Part shown: piece after piece, positions 11,011-22,910 of the stretch
Layout: every line of letters starts with the position of its first letter
Position numbering within the stretch: position 1 is the first letter of the stretch
Made by a program: the position numbers and the translations under genes
Source of the DNA: Phytophthora quininea
Taxonomy: Eukaryota; Oomycota; Peronosporomycetes; Peronosporales; Peronosporaceae
Assembly (NCBI GenBank): GCA_011947345.1
Contig: JAAVTG010000261.1
Span: 1 to 64,000, forward strand
Direction of reading: 5' to 3'
DNA length: 64,000 nt
The notes under the pieces: model-generated
The model's database searches: none
What the model saw: the letters and a program-made list of their open reading frames with translations, nothing else
Told to the model about the DNA's origin: nothing

Positions 11011-12560
11011 AGAGTGATGATCCTTCAACTACCTTGTGATTGGCCAGTCTAACCTAAATTTTACATTCCGGGTTTTGACAATGGGCGATGCCTTCCTGCA
11101 GGGCTTGGCAGCCGATCTGGAGCAGACGCAGCGCGCGCTGCCGCCCCGCTGTCTGTTCTGCGTGCCGCAGCCTCGCGCTCTGCTAGCGGACGAGGACCTC
11201 ACGCAGGAGACGCTGTACACGCACTTCCTGGTGGACGAGAACGACGAGAAACCTGGCGAGTATTTAACCCTTAACGGTGAGCTAACCAGATTCACCAAGA
11301 ATTGGCAATTGCAAATATTGACGAAGTATTGCACAGGAAAACAAGTCGCAGTGGTTGGGTCCCACGTCCACACGCTCCAGGGCTTCCAAGACCGACGCCA
11401 AGTCCGCATCTTACTGTCGGAGAAGCGAGAGATCCACCACCAAGAAGTGACGGTGCTGCACATCAGTAGACCTTTAGAAGGAGGCATCCAAGTGCCTGAA
11501 GATCCCAGCGAGATCGACGTAGCCACCTTTAGGAAATACACAGCCATTCTACGGTCGTTCCCAGAGAACGAGCTGGTATTTTACCAGCTGGACGAGACGA
11601 TCAGCCAAGTGCGGAAGATCTGCACGCAAGGCACGCTGTTTGCTCGCTACGAGCAGACGCTGCCTTCCATCCTGAGAGAAGAGTGGGAAGCTGCAGTGGA
11701 GGAATTGATCCGCGCTGGCAGCTTTGACGACGTGGAGGAGGACAACAGACTGCGCCGACGACATGGCGGCGGAGTTGGACATTTGCTGCAGATGCAGCAG
11801 GTGGTGGAGTGCTATTTGATGGAGAATTTGCACGAGCTGGTTTTTCCGCATGTGGTGGCGACGTGTCAAGAGCAAGATAAGAAGTTACGGCAAGTGATGT
11901 TCCGCATGAGGCACTACACACCAGAGGATTTCGGACAACGGAAAGAATTTCAGGTGCGTTCGATTTGCGCTGGGGTGGAGCAGGGATTGAAATACGCTGA
12001 TGGTATGTTTCCATCTCTAATAGTGCTTCGCGTCGGAAGCACGTGATACTCTCTTGACTGTCATCGAGAAAAGACGCCGCTCGACATGCTGCTAGTGTTC
12101 AAGTTGTGCATCGATCGCGTTAGTGATGCTATCACGCAGAACGTAAAGCGTCGACGGCTGGACTTTGGTATTATTTAGCATCCGTTGTGTTTCAGGCTGC
12201 CGTCTAATGTGTGCTCCCGGTTGTTGTTTGTTTTGCTAGAGGCTTATCAGCTGACTACAGACGACATTTTAGACCAGTTGCTGTTTGTGCTGGTGCAAGC
12301 ATTTAACCAAGTTCGACAGCAGACCGTGTCTGCAGATGCTGAAGGGTTGAAAGTGCCTGTTTTCTCGTTTCCTATTGCGGCAGTGCTCAAGTACATATCG
12401 GACTACCACTTTATCAACTCCAACACCACTGCACTGGGGTTTACGCTTGCTAATTTCCAGGTGGCGATTGAATATTTCCTACTGCGTGGGGATCACGAGG
12501 ATAGATGCAACGATTGCGACGGTGTCGAGCTACAAAATGGAATCGTCGATACTCAATGAG
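11011..12560 (+). repeat. left arm of a 1.5-kb inverted duplication
   Basis: The stretch from the AGAGTGATGATCC block at 11011 to about 12560 is nearly identical, in reverse complement, to about 18960-20493. Only scattered differences are seen up to about 12490. Similarity then falls quickly and is lost near 12560. The arms are separated by about 6.4 kb. Confidence 0.85.
11081..12559 (+). pseudogene. truncated duplicate of the VPS9 part of the VPS9-RCC1 gene
   Basis: ATG 11081 (MGDAFLQG) opens a frame matching the gene at 20423 almost residue for residue. It covers the N-terminal region and the VPS9 domain, landmarks TTDDILDQLLFVLVQAF and LGFTLANFQVAIEYFL, and stops at 12559 just after that domain; all RCC1 repeats are missing. 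A 60-bp in-frame segment (GTGAGC..CACAG, about 11277-11336) has intron-like ends and may be spliced. A second intron probably starts with GTATGT near 12003. One A is missing in a run near 12070 compared with the other copy. A VPS9 domain alone can act as a Rab5-type exchange factor, so a short product is not excluded. Confidence 0.7.
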
Positions 12561-12660
12561 ATAGTGAAGGACATACCCAGTCGGATTTCTTCAACTTGCG
12601 AGGACATGACTGATGCTAATAGAGTTCATTCCAGAATTCACCGGATCAAACAGAGGTAAC

Positions 12661-14528
12661 ATGGCGAGCGTTAAGAGCAACTGCGGGATCGTTGGCGAAC
12701 CGGGGTACGCTTTTGCGGTGAAAATGGACAACAACGACACAGTCTAGGACTTGAAGGAGGCTATAAAGAGCAAGGTCCCGGAGATCACGTGCGCCGCCAA
12801 GGGTCTGAATCTCTACGACGAGAAGGACATAGTAGAGAACGACGTGAAGAAGGGAGGCTTGACGCGTCTCAAAGTGGCGTTTGTCAAACTAAAAGTAGAG
12901 CTGTCGACGAAGGAGCGCCAGAGCTTGCAGAAGCGTGAAACGCCACTTATCGCTCATTACAACTCCTGGCAACACGGGGACACGGACAAGCAAAGACACG
13001 CACTTAATTTGGTTTTGAGTGGGCCTGGAACGGGTAAGTCGCGCATGTTGGACGAGTTTCTCTTCGCACCGTCTCCATATTGAAGCGGCGATTGAGGTCC
13101 TCGCCGAAATGGAGCAAATTTACCACGTGAAGAAGGTGACGGTGATCTTGTGTATCTTTCGACCGACGGCACCGAAACCTGTGATTTGTATCGCGTAATG
13201 CATTCACTTCTTGAATTCATCGGGAGCACTTACTGTTCTTCACGAGTTGAGAAGCCTGTCGGTGAAGTGCTCGCAAGCTCTCACCAGAAGCGCGTGTATC
13301 TGATTCCTCCCTTCCATTGCGTGGCGACGAAGTCGTGGCAGCACGAACACCGTTCGAGAAGCAGTTGGTAGAAGACATGGGTGACCACCGTCAAGCGCTG
13401 GAGACGTTGGAAAAGGTGTTGCGAAGCCAAAAGGAGCCTGTGGAGACTATTGATCCTGCCTTCCTTGTTGACCAGGTATACAAAGCGCTTCGACTCTACT
13501 ATAACGATCCATTTGCTTCTGTTTTGAGTGATCCAGTCACCTGCCAAGCAGTGCTGGCGGCAATTCTCTCGCAGCGTCGTTATGAAGTGTTGGAACGCAT
13601 TGGTTGCACCAATTTGACAGTAGATAATCTTCAAAGCGTGGGTTTCTTCCGTTGGACTCGTGAAGGACGCTTGGAATGCGCTTTTATTTTGCTTGTAAAG
13701 CTAATGCGGAAAGTCCTCGTGCTTGTGGGCGAATTGGATTTTGACAAGCAGCTCACTCGTTTGGTTTTGGTATGGCAACGATTTGATCACTTCATGGCGT
13801 TCTACCGTCGAGTAAAATCCATTGCCTTCCGGAATACGCTCGTTGGCCTATCTACATTTCACGATGGCGCTCGTTTCGGAGCAACTGGTGGCGTTGTGGT
13901 TACAGAACGGAAGTCACGGTGGGGAGTGGAAGCGGAACACGAGTACGATACCAAATCCGTCTCTGGGGATTCAGTGCGCACCACGAATAGTGTCGACACG
14001 AAGGTTTCAGGTATGAACAGCATCATCATCAACGGCGGCACAAGTGCTTCAGCTGGCGACGTATTCATGAGAGTTCAATTGGAGATTGAGCACCAACAAG
14101 ACGTGTGCAACGAAGTGCTTCGATGCAAGGTGCTGCAAACGAAAGAGAGGTTAACGGAAACCATGTACGCCGAAGAGCGAGATAAAGCTGTGAATGAGGC
14201 GGATGTGTTCTTACTCATTACGTCCGGTCACGTAAGCGAGTTTCATCTTCCTCCACGATACGGAATCGTTTCCATCGACGAATTTACTCAATATTTTGGA
14301 CCTTTTGCTAGCCGCGCGTATCGAAGTTTTCAGGAGCCGCCCAACATCAACGAAGCAACATACAAGGAGCTCTGCTGGATTGAAGGCTTGGGTGTCGCAA
14401 CAGCTCGTAAGATGGTGGAGGAGAGGAAGAAGCGTTCATTTTCGGAAGTTGAAGAGGCAGTGAGTCGATTGTTCTCCAACAAGAAAGGCAAGACTGCGGA
14501 TATTATTCGCTGTATGCACTGCGCGTGA
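12661..14528 (+). pseudogene. Crinkler (CRN)-type effector gene, broken
   Basis: CRN proteins of oomycetes have an N-terminal ubiquitin-like/LFLAK trafficking region, a P-loop NTPase part and often a nuclease-like C-terminus. Here ATG 12661 starts the header. An in-frame TAG at 12745-12747 interrupts it, and the LFLAK position reads LNLYDEKD instead. The Walker A motif GPGTGKS follows near 13030. The frame then breaks around 13080 and again before 13317, but the middle CRN-like segments survive in other registers (13150-13371). The long frame 13317-14528 contains the PDDEXK-like region and a final helix-hairpin-helix (INEAT..ELCWIEGLGVATARKM). It lies inside the spacer of the inverted duplication. 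The nonsense codon makes a functional product doubtful. Confidence 0.75.
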
Positions 14529-14953
14529 TTCCAGGGGCAAGAGAGATAGCGCTATGAATGCTATGCTATATTTTTTTCACTGTAGTGCTGTTCCCTCCAG
14601 TCTATCAGTGTAAAAATCCCGGTACAGTCAAGTAGTGCTGCATTTCGTGTGCCGATTCGACACTGAAGCGTTCAGCGCGTCAAACTGAGGACGTTACTGA
14701 TGGTCCTCACGTTTTTCATCTCAAGACAGGACGAGGCCATTGTTCAACCAAGTGCCTGTACGATTGCCACCAACACATTTCAGCACATACTGTAGCCATC
14801 TCGTACATTGTTGTAGCCATGTTGCATTCTGGTGGTGCGTGCCTTCCTGCTGCCCCTGTTTTGCAGCTTGTGGTGGATACTTCGAGTCCTGATGAGCTGG
14901 TCGTGCGCGTCGCTGCCGTTGCAGCTGTGTGTGGTGCCTGCTGCATCTCGAAA
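14529..14953. other. intergenic, convergent 3' ends
   Basis: It separates the CRN-type gene (plus) from the DHHC gene (minus). Minus-strand frames run on past the DHHC stop, but I see no domain. Confidence 0.35.
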
Positions 14954-15932
14954 TCAATGGTGCGGCGAGGGCGAGACCGGGAAGATGATCTCCAGCGAGT
15001 CGTCCGACGAGTCCAGCAGCTCTGGCTGGCCGTCCGGAGGCAGCAAGTACGTCGTGAACTCAATGACCTCGTAGACGAAGGCGAGCACGAGGAACAGTAG
15101 CCACGCGTAGAAATACTTGACGTTGCCCTTGCCCACACACTTGCCAGTCCACGGACAGTGGTGGTCGTACTCCTCAATACACACTCGACAGTCCATACAA
15201 TGCAAAGCACTACAAAAAACATTAGTTCAAAATAAATAAGTCTCGACAAGAGCCGATAAAATTGCTCACCCTTCGGGCCGATAGCTGTCACATCGATCAC
15301 AATAAGTGTACGACTCATCTGGAGGCGTCTCGATCCTAAATAAAAATAGTTAGTACAGCTGAAATGAACAAATCTACAACTCTCCAACCTTACCTCTCGA
15401 CAATTCCTGGATCGGAGCACCCCACCAAGGCGTAACACGTCAAGCAGGAGCCTGAGAGTAATATACCCGTGCTTAGCTCCACCAGACTGGCTTTAGCAGA
15501 CGTCAGTAAGTTGACTGTAAACGCCAAGAAGCAAAAGACCGACCACGTCACCAGCATCAAGTGCCAGTGAGGTCCCATCATACAACGGGGAGGCGGTGCC
15601 TCATCGTCCTCCAGTCTCGGGTCTCTCCATCGGCAGCCAAGGTTGGCTCCATTTAATTGCACCACTTCCAGGACTCGATGGGTGACTCTACAGAACGCTC
15701 CGTCGAGTGACTGCAGCACTCGCCATTGGCCTGGACTCCAGTCGGGAACTTCAGCGCGTTCGACGTCGTAGTTCTTGACGGGGAAGGGACGCACGGGGCC
15801 TCCGCCCATGCGAGAACGTGTCAGAACACTGTCCGTGTGGTCCCTTGGGGCTTTCTTGCCGAAAGTCACAGCCGGACGCGAGATATGCAGAGCCTTGAGC
15901 GGTCCCGAGACTTTGGGCGACGCCTTCTTCAT
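14954..15932 (-). CDS. DHHC-type palmitoyltransferase (3 exons)
   Basis: This enzyme attaches palmitate to cysteines of membrane proteins. Exons are 15932-15394, 15335-15270 and 15209-14954. The introns of 58 and 60 bp have GTAAGG..TTTAG and GTGAGC..TGTAG ends, giving 286 residues without a break. The catalytic block is DHHCPWTGKCVGKGN, preceded by the zinc-binding cysteines CDRC and CMDC of the DHHC-CRD; its Cys is the acylated nucleophile. Two hydrophobic helices precede the CRD (HWHLMLVTWSVFCFLAF and the VELSTGILLSG region) and one follows (YFYAWLLFLVLAFVYEV). The frame ends soon after that helix, so only three clear membrane helices are visible instead of the usual four or more. The 3' end may be longer than annotated. 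Confidence 0.92.
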
Positions 15933-16140
15933 TTTACGAATGAATCTCAGAAATTGTAGGTATAGGGGATGGGCCGATCAAATAAAAACGCTGATTGGCT
16001 GGAGGCCGCGCTTCAACGTGCGGCAACAAAAAGGCAACAAGCATTCTTGCTCACACTTTATACGTCAAGTCGGCGGTCTCCGTGATGAAATCATCCAAGA
16101 TGATTCAGGACTGCAGCGAAGGATAACTCGTGGCGTCTAG
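15933..16140. promoter_or_regulatory. upstream region of the DHHC gene
   Basis: On the minus strand a TTCATTCG element lies just before ATG 15932. It resembles the oomycete initiator YTCAYTYY except for its last base. This is an inference from sequence similarity. Confidence 0.25.
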
Positions 16141-16663
16141 TTAAATATCTCTGACCACTTCTAGGACAACCCACTGGGCAGTATATATCCGTCCTCTTGA
16201 GTTGCCAATTTGTATTGGTGACACCAAGGACTCACTTGCAGGAAATGAGGTAACAAATATCGTTCCAACACCGGCGAGTGAAGTTGATATCACAGCCGTG
16301 CTGCTCCAAATGTCAAGACAGGTTCCGAAGGATAGCCTGTCAAATAACTTTAGTTTGAGAAGTTCACACAGCTGAGAACGCCAATAAAATCTGTCGCCAC
16401 TTGCTGCGAAAGCGTGAGGCTGCATAACCTGTAAGAACGACATCGCTCCTCGCCTGTGCGATGATGACATGGAGCTGAGGACTTGTGCATTGTAGATTTT
16501 GTGTCGACCAGCACTGCAAAACTCCCACCCTTGCATTTAGAGTTAAAAGGGAATTGCTTGCGTTCTCCAAAGCTTGGCCTAGTAGCAGCAACAACTTGGC
16601 ATCTCGCGCATTCTTGAAGTACAACGCATTCCTTTCTTCGTCGAAGACCAACGAGACCACCAA
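16141..16663 (-). other. unassigned open frames, possible gene fragment
   Basis: Two overlapping minus-strand frames (16141-16536 and 16364-16663) contain a regular helical stretch, FDEERNALYFKNARDAKLLL. No family was recognised. They could be a continuation of the LRAT-like fragment upstream or a separate decayed gene. Confidence 0.25.
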
Positions 16664-16980
16664 CCAGTGGGATCAGGTCACTTTAGTACGTTGGGTGCGG
16701 CGATGGTGCAACCTGCGACTCGCTCACCTGCAGATGTATCCTCAGCCAGTCCCAGCCACGATATCCCAATGCTGTAAGGCGTAACAATACACTTTCTCTA
16801 GTTTTTTTGCGAGATTGTCTTTGTCGCTTCCTTCTCCAAGAATTTCGTTCTGAAAAAAAAAATATCATGAGCACTGGCGTGGCAACTGGGATCCTATTGA
16901 AGTGAAGTTAATTAGGCGTCAATACAAAACAATCGTGTGCGGCGGGTTGCGAAGATGACGGCAACGGGTGAAGTCATAAA

Positions 16981-17229
16981 TTAATTCGACCCACGGCCAA
17001 ACTTGAGCGAATTCGGATGACCGTTGCGCGGCCACGTCACAAAGTGTTCACAATTGTTGCAAAGTCTGTCATACTCTCCGTCTCCCAGTCTTGCTTTCGT
17101 GTGGTTAACACTTCGGTTGGGTGAAAATGCTTCTATCTTCATCCACGCGTCCAGTTCATCAGAGCACCACTGAGGGATCGCCACGTTTGTGGCCTCTGCT
17201 AACAAGTAGCAATAAGCCCACTGCAACAA
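16981..17229 (-). pseudogene. LRAT-domain (NlpC/P60-like) fragment
   Basis: The frame ends with the hallmark of the lecithin:retinol acyltransferase-like family: RLGDGEYDRLCNNCEHFV followed by a Gly. NCEHF carries the catalytic Cys of these acyltransferase/hydrolase folds. The N-terminal half with the catalytic His (HxxH region) is not visible upstream, and the frame opens without a good ATG. It is therefore a partial gene, or the last exon of a gene whose earlier exons I cannot define. It lies directly downstream of the VPS9-RCC1 gene on the same strand. Confidence 0.55.
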
Positions 17230-17492
17230 ACTCTGCGATCTACTCCCTTACAGTTACAGTTCACGACCCGTACAACCAACTTGCCGAAGTATATAGCCAG
17301 CACTGAGAGAACGCTTGCTGGCGCAGTTCCCACGAACTTTTGCTAATGAACCAGGCAGTTTTCGCTTGCATGGTAGAAATGATGCTCTTTCAACGATATA
17401 GATTACCCAGTGAATTTGTCAAACAAGTATCGATCATCGGAGAGTTGTTGTTGGCCGTCGGAGTGCTCTAGTGCTACCCAACAAGCATGTGT

Positions 17493-20423
17493 CTACATAA
17501 CAGCCAACGTGTGCGAGGATCCGCACACCATCCGACGCACGGGTCCAATTTCTAGGATTCGCGTCACGAATCTCTCGTGTGCTTCTGAAGAATCCGTGTT
17601 ATCCTTCGTTCGAGATGAGGAGCCTCCGTATGAATGCAGGAGCGCTCCAGTTTTCGTCAATAGTGCGTAATGCGCTTCTCCGCAAGATACTGCAGCAATT
17701 TGGCCAAACTGCTCCGACTCAACTTCGAGCGGAAGTGTTAGTAGGGTGGGTGAGAGGGACTCTTTTTCGGAATGAAGTGATGGGTCCCTCCCGCAAATGT
17801 AAACAGTACCGTTCTGGAGCAGAAAGAGTGAAAAGCCATTCCCTCCTGAAATGTCCACTAGCCCGCAGGAATCCGTAATTGTTGCGGTGATGGCCATCAC
17901 CTCCTTTGGCTCATCAACGTCCATATAACCGCCATGACCTAGCTGTCCAACGTCACCTCTTCCCCATGTGAACCCTGCATTAGCACTACTGATAGCAAGC
18001 GAATGGTCTTTCCCAGCGGCGATACGCCGTACTACGCTCGTCTCGTTGCCACCTAACCTTGTCTTCATATCCAAGGACCACCCTGTCCAGTCTGTTTCTA
18101 GTTGCGCTGGTTGCTGTCGTTTTACATACACAGCAATGTCAGTTAATAATTTTAACTCTTGACACGGTAATTGACTCACAGCTGCATCTGGCCTCTTGGA
18201 ACGACGTCCTAGTTGACCGTACTTGTTGCATCCCCACGAAAATACATGGCCATCGGATGACAGAGCAAGAGAATGGTAGTCGCCACATGCTACAGAGCTC
18301 ATATAAGTTCCTCGTAGATCCGCCACAACAGTTGGAGTTTCAATTGTTGTGGGTGCACTTGTCGAAGGCAAGAAGCCTAATTGGCCTTTCGAGTTGCTCC
18401 CCACGCGAAGACATGACCATTTAAGTCCGTGATCAAAGTATGAAAACCCCGCATGCTACATGAGTAATAGTCGGTTGGTTCAGAGCGGATACCTGTTGGG
18501 GGCAGCTCACCCGCCGTGGATCGCCTTGAGCGATGTCATACCCAAGCCGACCGCCACTAGAGTCCCCCATGTGAGCAAGTTACCGTCCTCTGTAACTGCA
18601 GCAAAGAACCTTTGTCCGCCACTCACATGAATAATGTTACTGCTGCTGAACGCCTCTCGCTTCCCTTCCACGTTAAATTCGACCGCGTGAACAGCCAGCG
18701 GATTAAGTGAATCAACGCCATTTTCTTCCCCATCTTCGCCAGAAGGAAACCAGTCACCGATAATAATTAGCTTCCTATCAGTATTACCAGCATCCCCAAC
18801 AGAACTAGTTCCATTCACGCTGCGATCTGTCGAGCTCTCCGTGTCTTGTCGGGCAAGTTCCACACGTTCAACAGCACTCATGAGATCCCGCCGAATTTTG
18901 TGTGCAGCTGTCACACATTTCGCCTCGACAATTACTTTTGTACACTGGGTATTGTCGCCTCCACTTTGCAACTCGACGCCCCCTTCGCAACCGTTGCATC
19001 CATCCTTGTGATCCCCACGCATTAGAAAATATTCAATCGCCACCTGGAAATTAGCAAGCGTAAACCCCAGTGCAGTGGTGTTGGAGTTGATAAAGTGGTA
19101 GTCCGATATGTACTTGAGCACTGCCGCAATAGGAAACGAGAAAACAGGCACTTTCAACCCTTCAGCATCTGCAGACACGGTCTGCTGTCGAACTTGGTTA
19201 AATGCTTGCACCAGCACAAACAGCAACTGGTCTAAAATGTCGTCTGTAGTCAGCTGATAAGCCTCTAGCAAAACAAACAACAACCGGGAGCACACATTAG
19301 ACGGCAGCCTGAAACACAACGGATGCTAAATAATACCAAAGTCCAGCCGTCGACGCTTTACGTTCTGCGTGATAGCATCACTAACGCGATCGATGCACGA
19401 CTTGAACACTAGCAGCATGTCGAGCGGCGTCTTTTTCTCGATGACAGTCAAGAGAGTATCACGTGCTTCCGACGCGAAGCACTATTAGAGATGGAAACAT
19501 ACCATCAGCGTATTTCAATCCCTGCTCCACCCCAGCGCAACTCGAACGCACCTGAAATTCTTTCCGTTGTCCGAAATCCTCTGGTGTGTAGTGCCTCATG
19601 CGGAACATCACTTGCCGTAACTTCTTATCTTGCTCTTGACACGTCGCCACCACATGCGGAAAAACCAGCTCGTGCAAATTCTCCATCAAATAGCACTCCC
19701 CACCTGCTGCATCTGCAGCAAATGTCCAACTCCGCCGCCATGTCGTCGGCGCAGTCTGTTGTCCTCCTCCACGTCGTCAAAGCTGCCAGCGCGGATCAAT
19801 TCCTCCACTGCAGCTTCCCACTCTTCTCTCAGGATGGAAGGCAGCGTCTGCTCGTAGCGAGCAAACAGCGTGCCTTGCGTGCAGATCTTCCGCACTTGGC
19901 TGATCGTCTCGTCCAGCTGGTAAAATACCAGCTCGTTCTCTGGGAACGACCGTAGAATGGCTGTGTATTTCCTAAAGGTGGCTACGTCGATCTCGCTGGG
20001 ATCTTCAGGCACTTGGATGCCTCCTTCTAAAGGTCTACTGATGTGCAGCACCGTCACTTCTTGGTGGTGGATCTCTCGCTTCTCCGACAGTAAGATGCGG
20101 ACTTGGCGTCGGTCTTGGAAGCCCTGGAGCGTGTGGACGTGGGACCCAACCACTGCGACTTGTTTTCCTGTGCAATACTTTGTCAATATTTGCAATTGCC
20201 AATTCTTGGTGAATCTGGTTAACTCACCGTTAAGGGTTAAATACTCGCCAGGTTTCTCGTCGTTCTCGTCCACCAGGAAGTGCGTGTACAGCGTCTCCTG
20301 CGTGAGGTCCTCGTCCGCTAGCAGAGCGCGAGGCTGCGGCACGCAGAACAGACAGCGGGGCGGCAGCGCGCGCTGCGTCTGCTCCAGATCGGCCGCCAAG
20401 CCCTGCAGGAAGGCATCGCCCAT
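17493..20423 (-). CDS. VPS9-RCC1 repeat protein (alsin-like domains in reversed order; several frame breaks)
   Basis: ATG 20423 starts the protein. The VPS9 domain (Rab5-family guanine exchange) is encoded at 19690-19020, and RCC1-like repeats follow at about 18640-17493. Repeat signatures are SSVACGDYHSLALSSDG, WGCNKYGQLG, RRIAAGKDHSLAIS and WGRGDVGQLGHGG. Animal alsin has RCC1 first and VPS9 last, so the order is reversed. A 60-bp in-frame segment (about 20168-20227) looks like an intron, and another intron probably lies in 19320-19500 around an in-frame TAG. Frame breaks at short G runs occur near 19697, 18570, 18450 and 18405; each is repaired by one base. The role is probably endosomal trafficking. 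The 5' half is duplicated, inverted, at 11011-12560. Confidence 0.8.
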
Positions 20424-20493
20424 TGTCAGAATGCGGAATGTAAAATTTAGGTTAGACTGGCCAATCACAAGGTAGTTGAAGGATCATCACTCT
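18960..20493 (-). repeat. right arm of the 1.5-kb inverted duplication
   Basis: This is the reverse-complement partner of 11011-12560. It is the parental copy, because it continues into the RCC1 half of the gene. Confidence 0.85.
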
Positions 20494-20585
20494 TCTAAAC
20501 ACCGATGATATTGCGCTATAGATCGCAAGTCAGTCCATTCAACGTGCAGTCCTTGGAAAGAGCCATCACCTCAAACCGATGCCTT

Positions 20586-21382
20586 CTACACGAAAAACTG
20601 CACTTTGGCAGTCACAATATTGTTCGCCTTGAATTCATCTCGATTCTCTTGTTGGTGGACTAAACTCGACATCGTCCAGGTGGTGTCGCAGGATTGTTCG
20701 TAGTCGAACGGGAATACTTGTTGCCGTCCGATCTCAACGATCAGCGTTTCTTCTTTGGTCGTCAAGGCTCGCCGAAATACTGCAGATTCCTCCGTTAAAC
20801 CAAGTCCGCAATCCTTGAAAACTTTGCCTGTGTGCTTGTACACGCCGTTGAAATCGTGGATGTACATGCCGTAGAGGCGCTCGTTACTAGGTTGGAGGAA
20901 TACGTCAGAGTAGGGATTCAGAGGCTGTCTTCATGTGATGTCGAACCAAAGCGATGAGCTCGCCAATCTGGGCAATTTTTCCACGGACTGCGGACAGTAA
21001 GAAGCGGTGTAGCTTCTCCGAAGCTTGGAGGGGTCCATGAAAGTTTGGCCAACGATTCTTCGCCGACGGACATCACCACGTATCTGGGTGGGAGCTGCTG
21101 TCGTCTCCATCGCCTTATTCCGTGCACGCAAAAGTTGTCGTTGCACCCTTGTGAGGTTAACCAGTTGACGTTGTAGATCTTGTTTCTTGGCCTTCTCCTT
21201 TTGAGTTTGGCTATTGTGGACGTTGTCATCGATTGATTATGAGGAGATTGTTCACCAGCAGATTGGGTGTCGCAATGAGTCACAGACACCATGGTTAGTG
21301 TTGCTGTGAGTCGATGACACGAACCTAGATTGAGAATGAATGGACGGGCCTCAAGATTGAAGCGAGGATTACCGGATTCCAA
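20586..21382 (-). pseudogene. M96-like mating-specific family protein, degraded
   Basis: The segment MYIHDFNGVYKHTGKVFKDC, followed by FDYEQSCDTTW, matches the neighbouring M96-like gene (MDIHELNGVYRQTDAIFKD, FSYRRTCDSMW). Upstream, in another register at about 20931-21180, the usual basic-plus-coil N-terminus can be seen (VNLTRVQRQLLRARNKAM). At least two frame changes and an in-frame stop lie between the pieces. M96-like proteins are an expanded oomycete family named from a gene expressed during mating; their biochemical role is not known to me. It is probably a tandem copy of the next gene. Confidence 0.6.
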
Positions 21383-21852
21383 CGACCTGTACTATCGGAT
21401 AATCACCGCGTGCTGGCAGATCAAGCTTACCGCGTTTTAGTTTCCTGGAGGCCACGGTAAACGGCTGCACTGTCCATTTTTTTAAGACAATTGTGTGTGC
21501 CATGCAGATATGAGGACGTAATGGGGGGAACGGTTCTTAAGCTCACTAGCCCAGTTGGGAGCCACCTCGTCGACCTTGTGGAAGATTAGCCTGGGACCCC
21601 TGCAAAATATTGTCGCTTGCCAGGAGTTTGGTCGCAAACGACTTTGCAAACACTACTTTAGCAGACCGGATGAGCCCATTATCGGAAACCTAAATCATCA
21701 GCGCTCGCTATCGAAGTTGCCGTCGGAAATGCTGGGTTTTTACCTGCCGTTGTGCAATTAACTCCATGCAGGTATCATTCTCGGTTGGGAAGTCCTCTGA
21801 AGCACAGTACTGTACCAGCTCGAGAACTTGTAGCAGCCAGAACTGTAATGCT
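21383..21852. other. intergenic
   Basis: No supported gene is visible between the two M96-like genes. A minus-strand frame at 21708-21953 overlaps the end of the next gene in another register. Confidence 0.3.
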
Positions 21853-22910
21853 TCACAGTCTGATATCGTCAAGAGCATCGTCCAAGAGCAGCGACTCGGC
21901 CATTTTCGTGGTCTCTTGGTAGTTCTCACGGAACATACTCTGCACAAACTCATCGAACTGGCTCACCAAAACTCCAGGCACTTTGTTACCACTGCACAGA
22001 TGCAGCGGCGTTTGACGCGTGCAGGTCTCTTGGAACGTGCCAGACCTGGTTGCAGACCGACGGATGACACTCCAGCCAGTGCATTGAACTTGCAGGCCCC
22101 GGAAAACGCCATCACCTCGAATCGACGACTTCCACACGAAAAAATCGCGATCTTCCTCGACGATTCTCCTCTTGACAAACTGAGACTCGAAACCACCACC
22201 TTCGAGTTCCCTCGTGAAGCGCACTTTGGCAGCCACAATGTTGTCCGGATCCTCCACGTCCTCGAATTCCTCTCGCGCTTCTTGTTGGTGGACCAAATTC
22301 GACAGCATCCACATGGAGTCGCACGTTCGTCGGTAGCTGAAAGGGAGATGTTTTTGCCACCCGTTCTCAACGATCGGCGTGCCCCTTCTGTTGTCAAGGC
22401 TCTCTGGAATGCCGCGGATTCATTAGTTGAGGCCATTCCGAAGTCCTTAAAAATTGCGTCCGTCTGGCGGTACACGCCGTTGAGTTCGTGGATGTCCATG
22501 GCGTAGATAAGTTCGGCATTTGGCGCGAGGAAAACGTTGGAGTAGAGACCGCAAGACTGCTCTGTGATTGTCTTCAGCACCCCCGTGTACCGTCGGACCA
22601 AGTAGATGAGATCGTGGATCAGCGCTTCTCTGCCAGCGGCAGCGGACGACAAGAATCGATGCAGTTCCTCCGAAGTCTGTCGGTCCTTCAAGCACTGCCG
22701 AGCGATGAGTTTCCAGGCAGATGTCGTCGGTGGGTCTTCGTCTTCTTCTGTCTTCTTTGGTTCATTCTTCCGAGTTTGTAGCTGCTGCAACAATTTCGCC
22801 AGCTCGATCACTTGACATTGCAGAGCCTTTTTCGTGCCTTCTGCCTCGAGTACTGGCTGAGTTTCGGCGGGCTCCCCATCGTGTGTATCGGGTGTATGTT
22901 GATTATGCAC
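21853..22910 (-). CDS. M96-like mating-specific family protein (one frame break)
   Basis: The protein has an acidic N-terminus, a coiled coil (CQVIELAKLLQQLQTRKNEP), the family block AWKLIARQCLKDRQ, and then a START-like half with LIYAMDIHELNGVYRQ and FSYRRTCDSMW. One G is missing from a G run near 22392 (GAAGGGGCACG); adding it joins both halves in one frame of about 350 residues. The end ..LDDALDDIRL at 21853 looks natural. No ATG precedes the coil in frame; the frame opens at GTG 22910, so the true start is probably further upstream or hidden by another lost base. Its tandem relative is at 20586-21382. Confidence 0.65.

Noticed and set aside
12003..12200. 34-36 bp intron between KRRRLDF and the next VPS9 part
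   Set aside because: Too short for a spliceosomal intron, although the ends fit GT..AG; the same TAG is present in both arms, so a longer intron is more likely.
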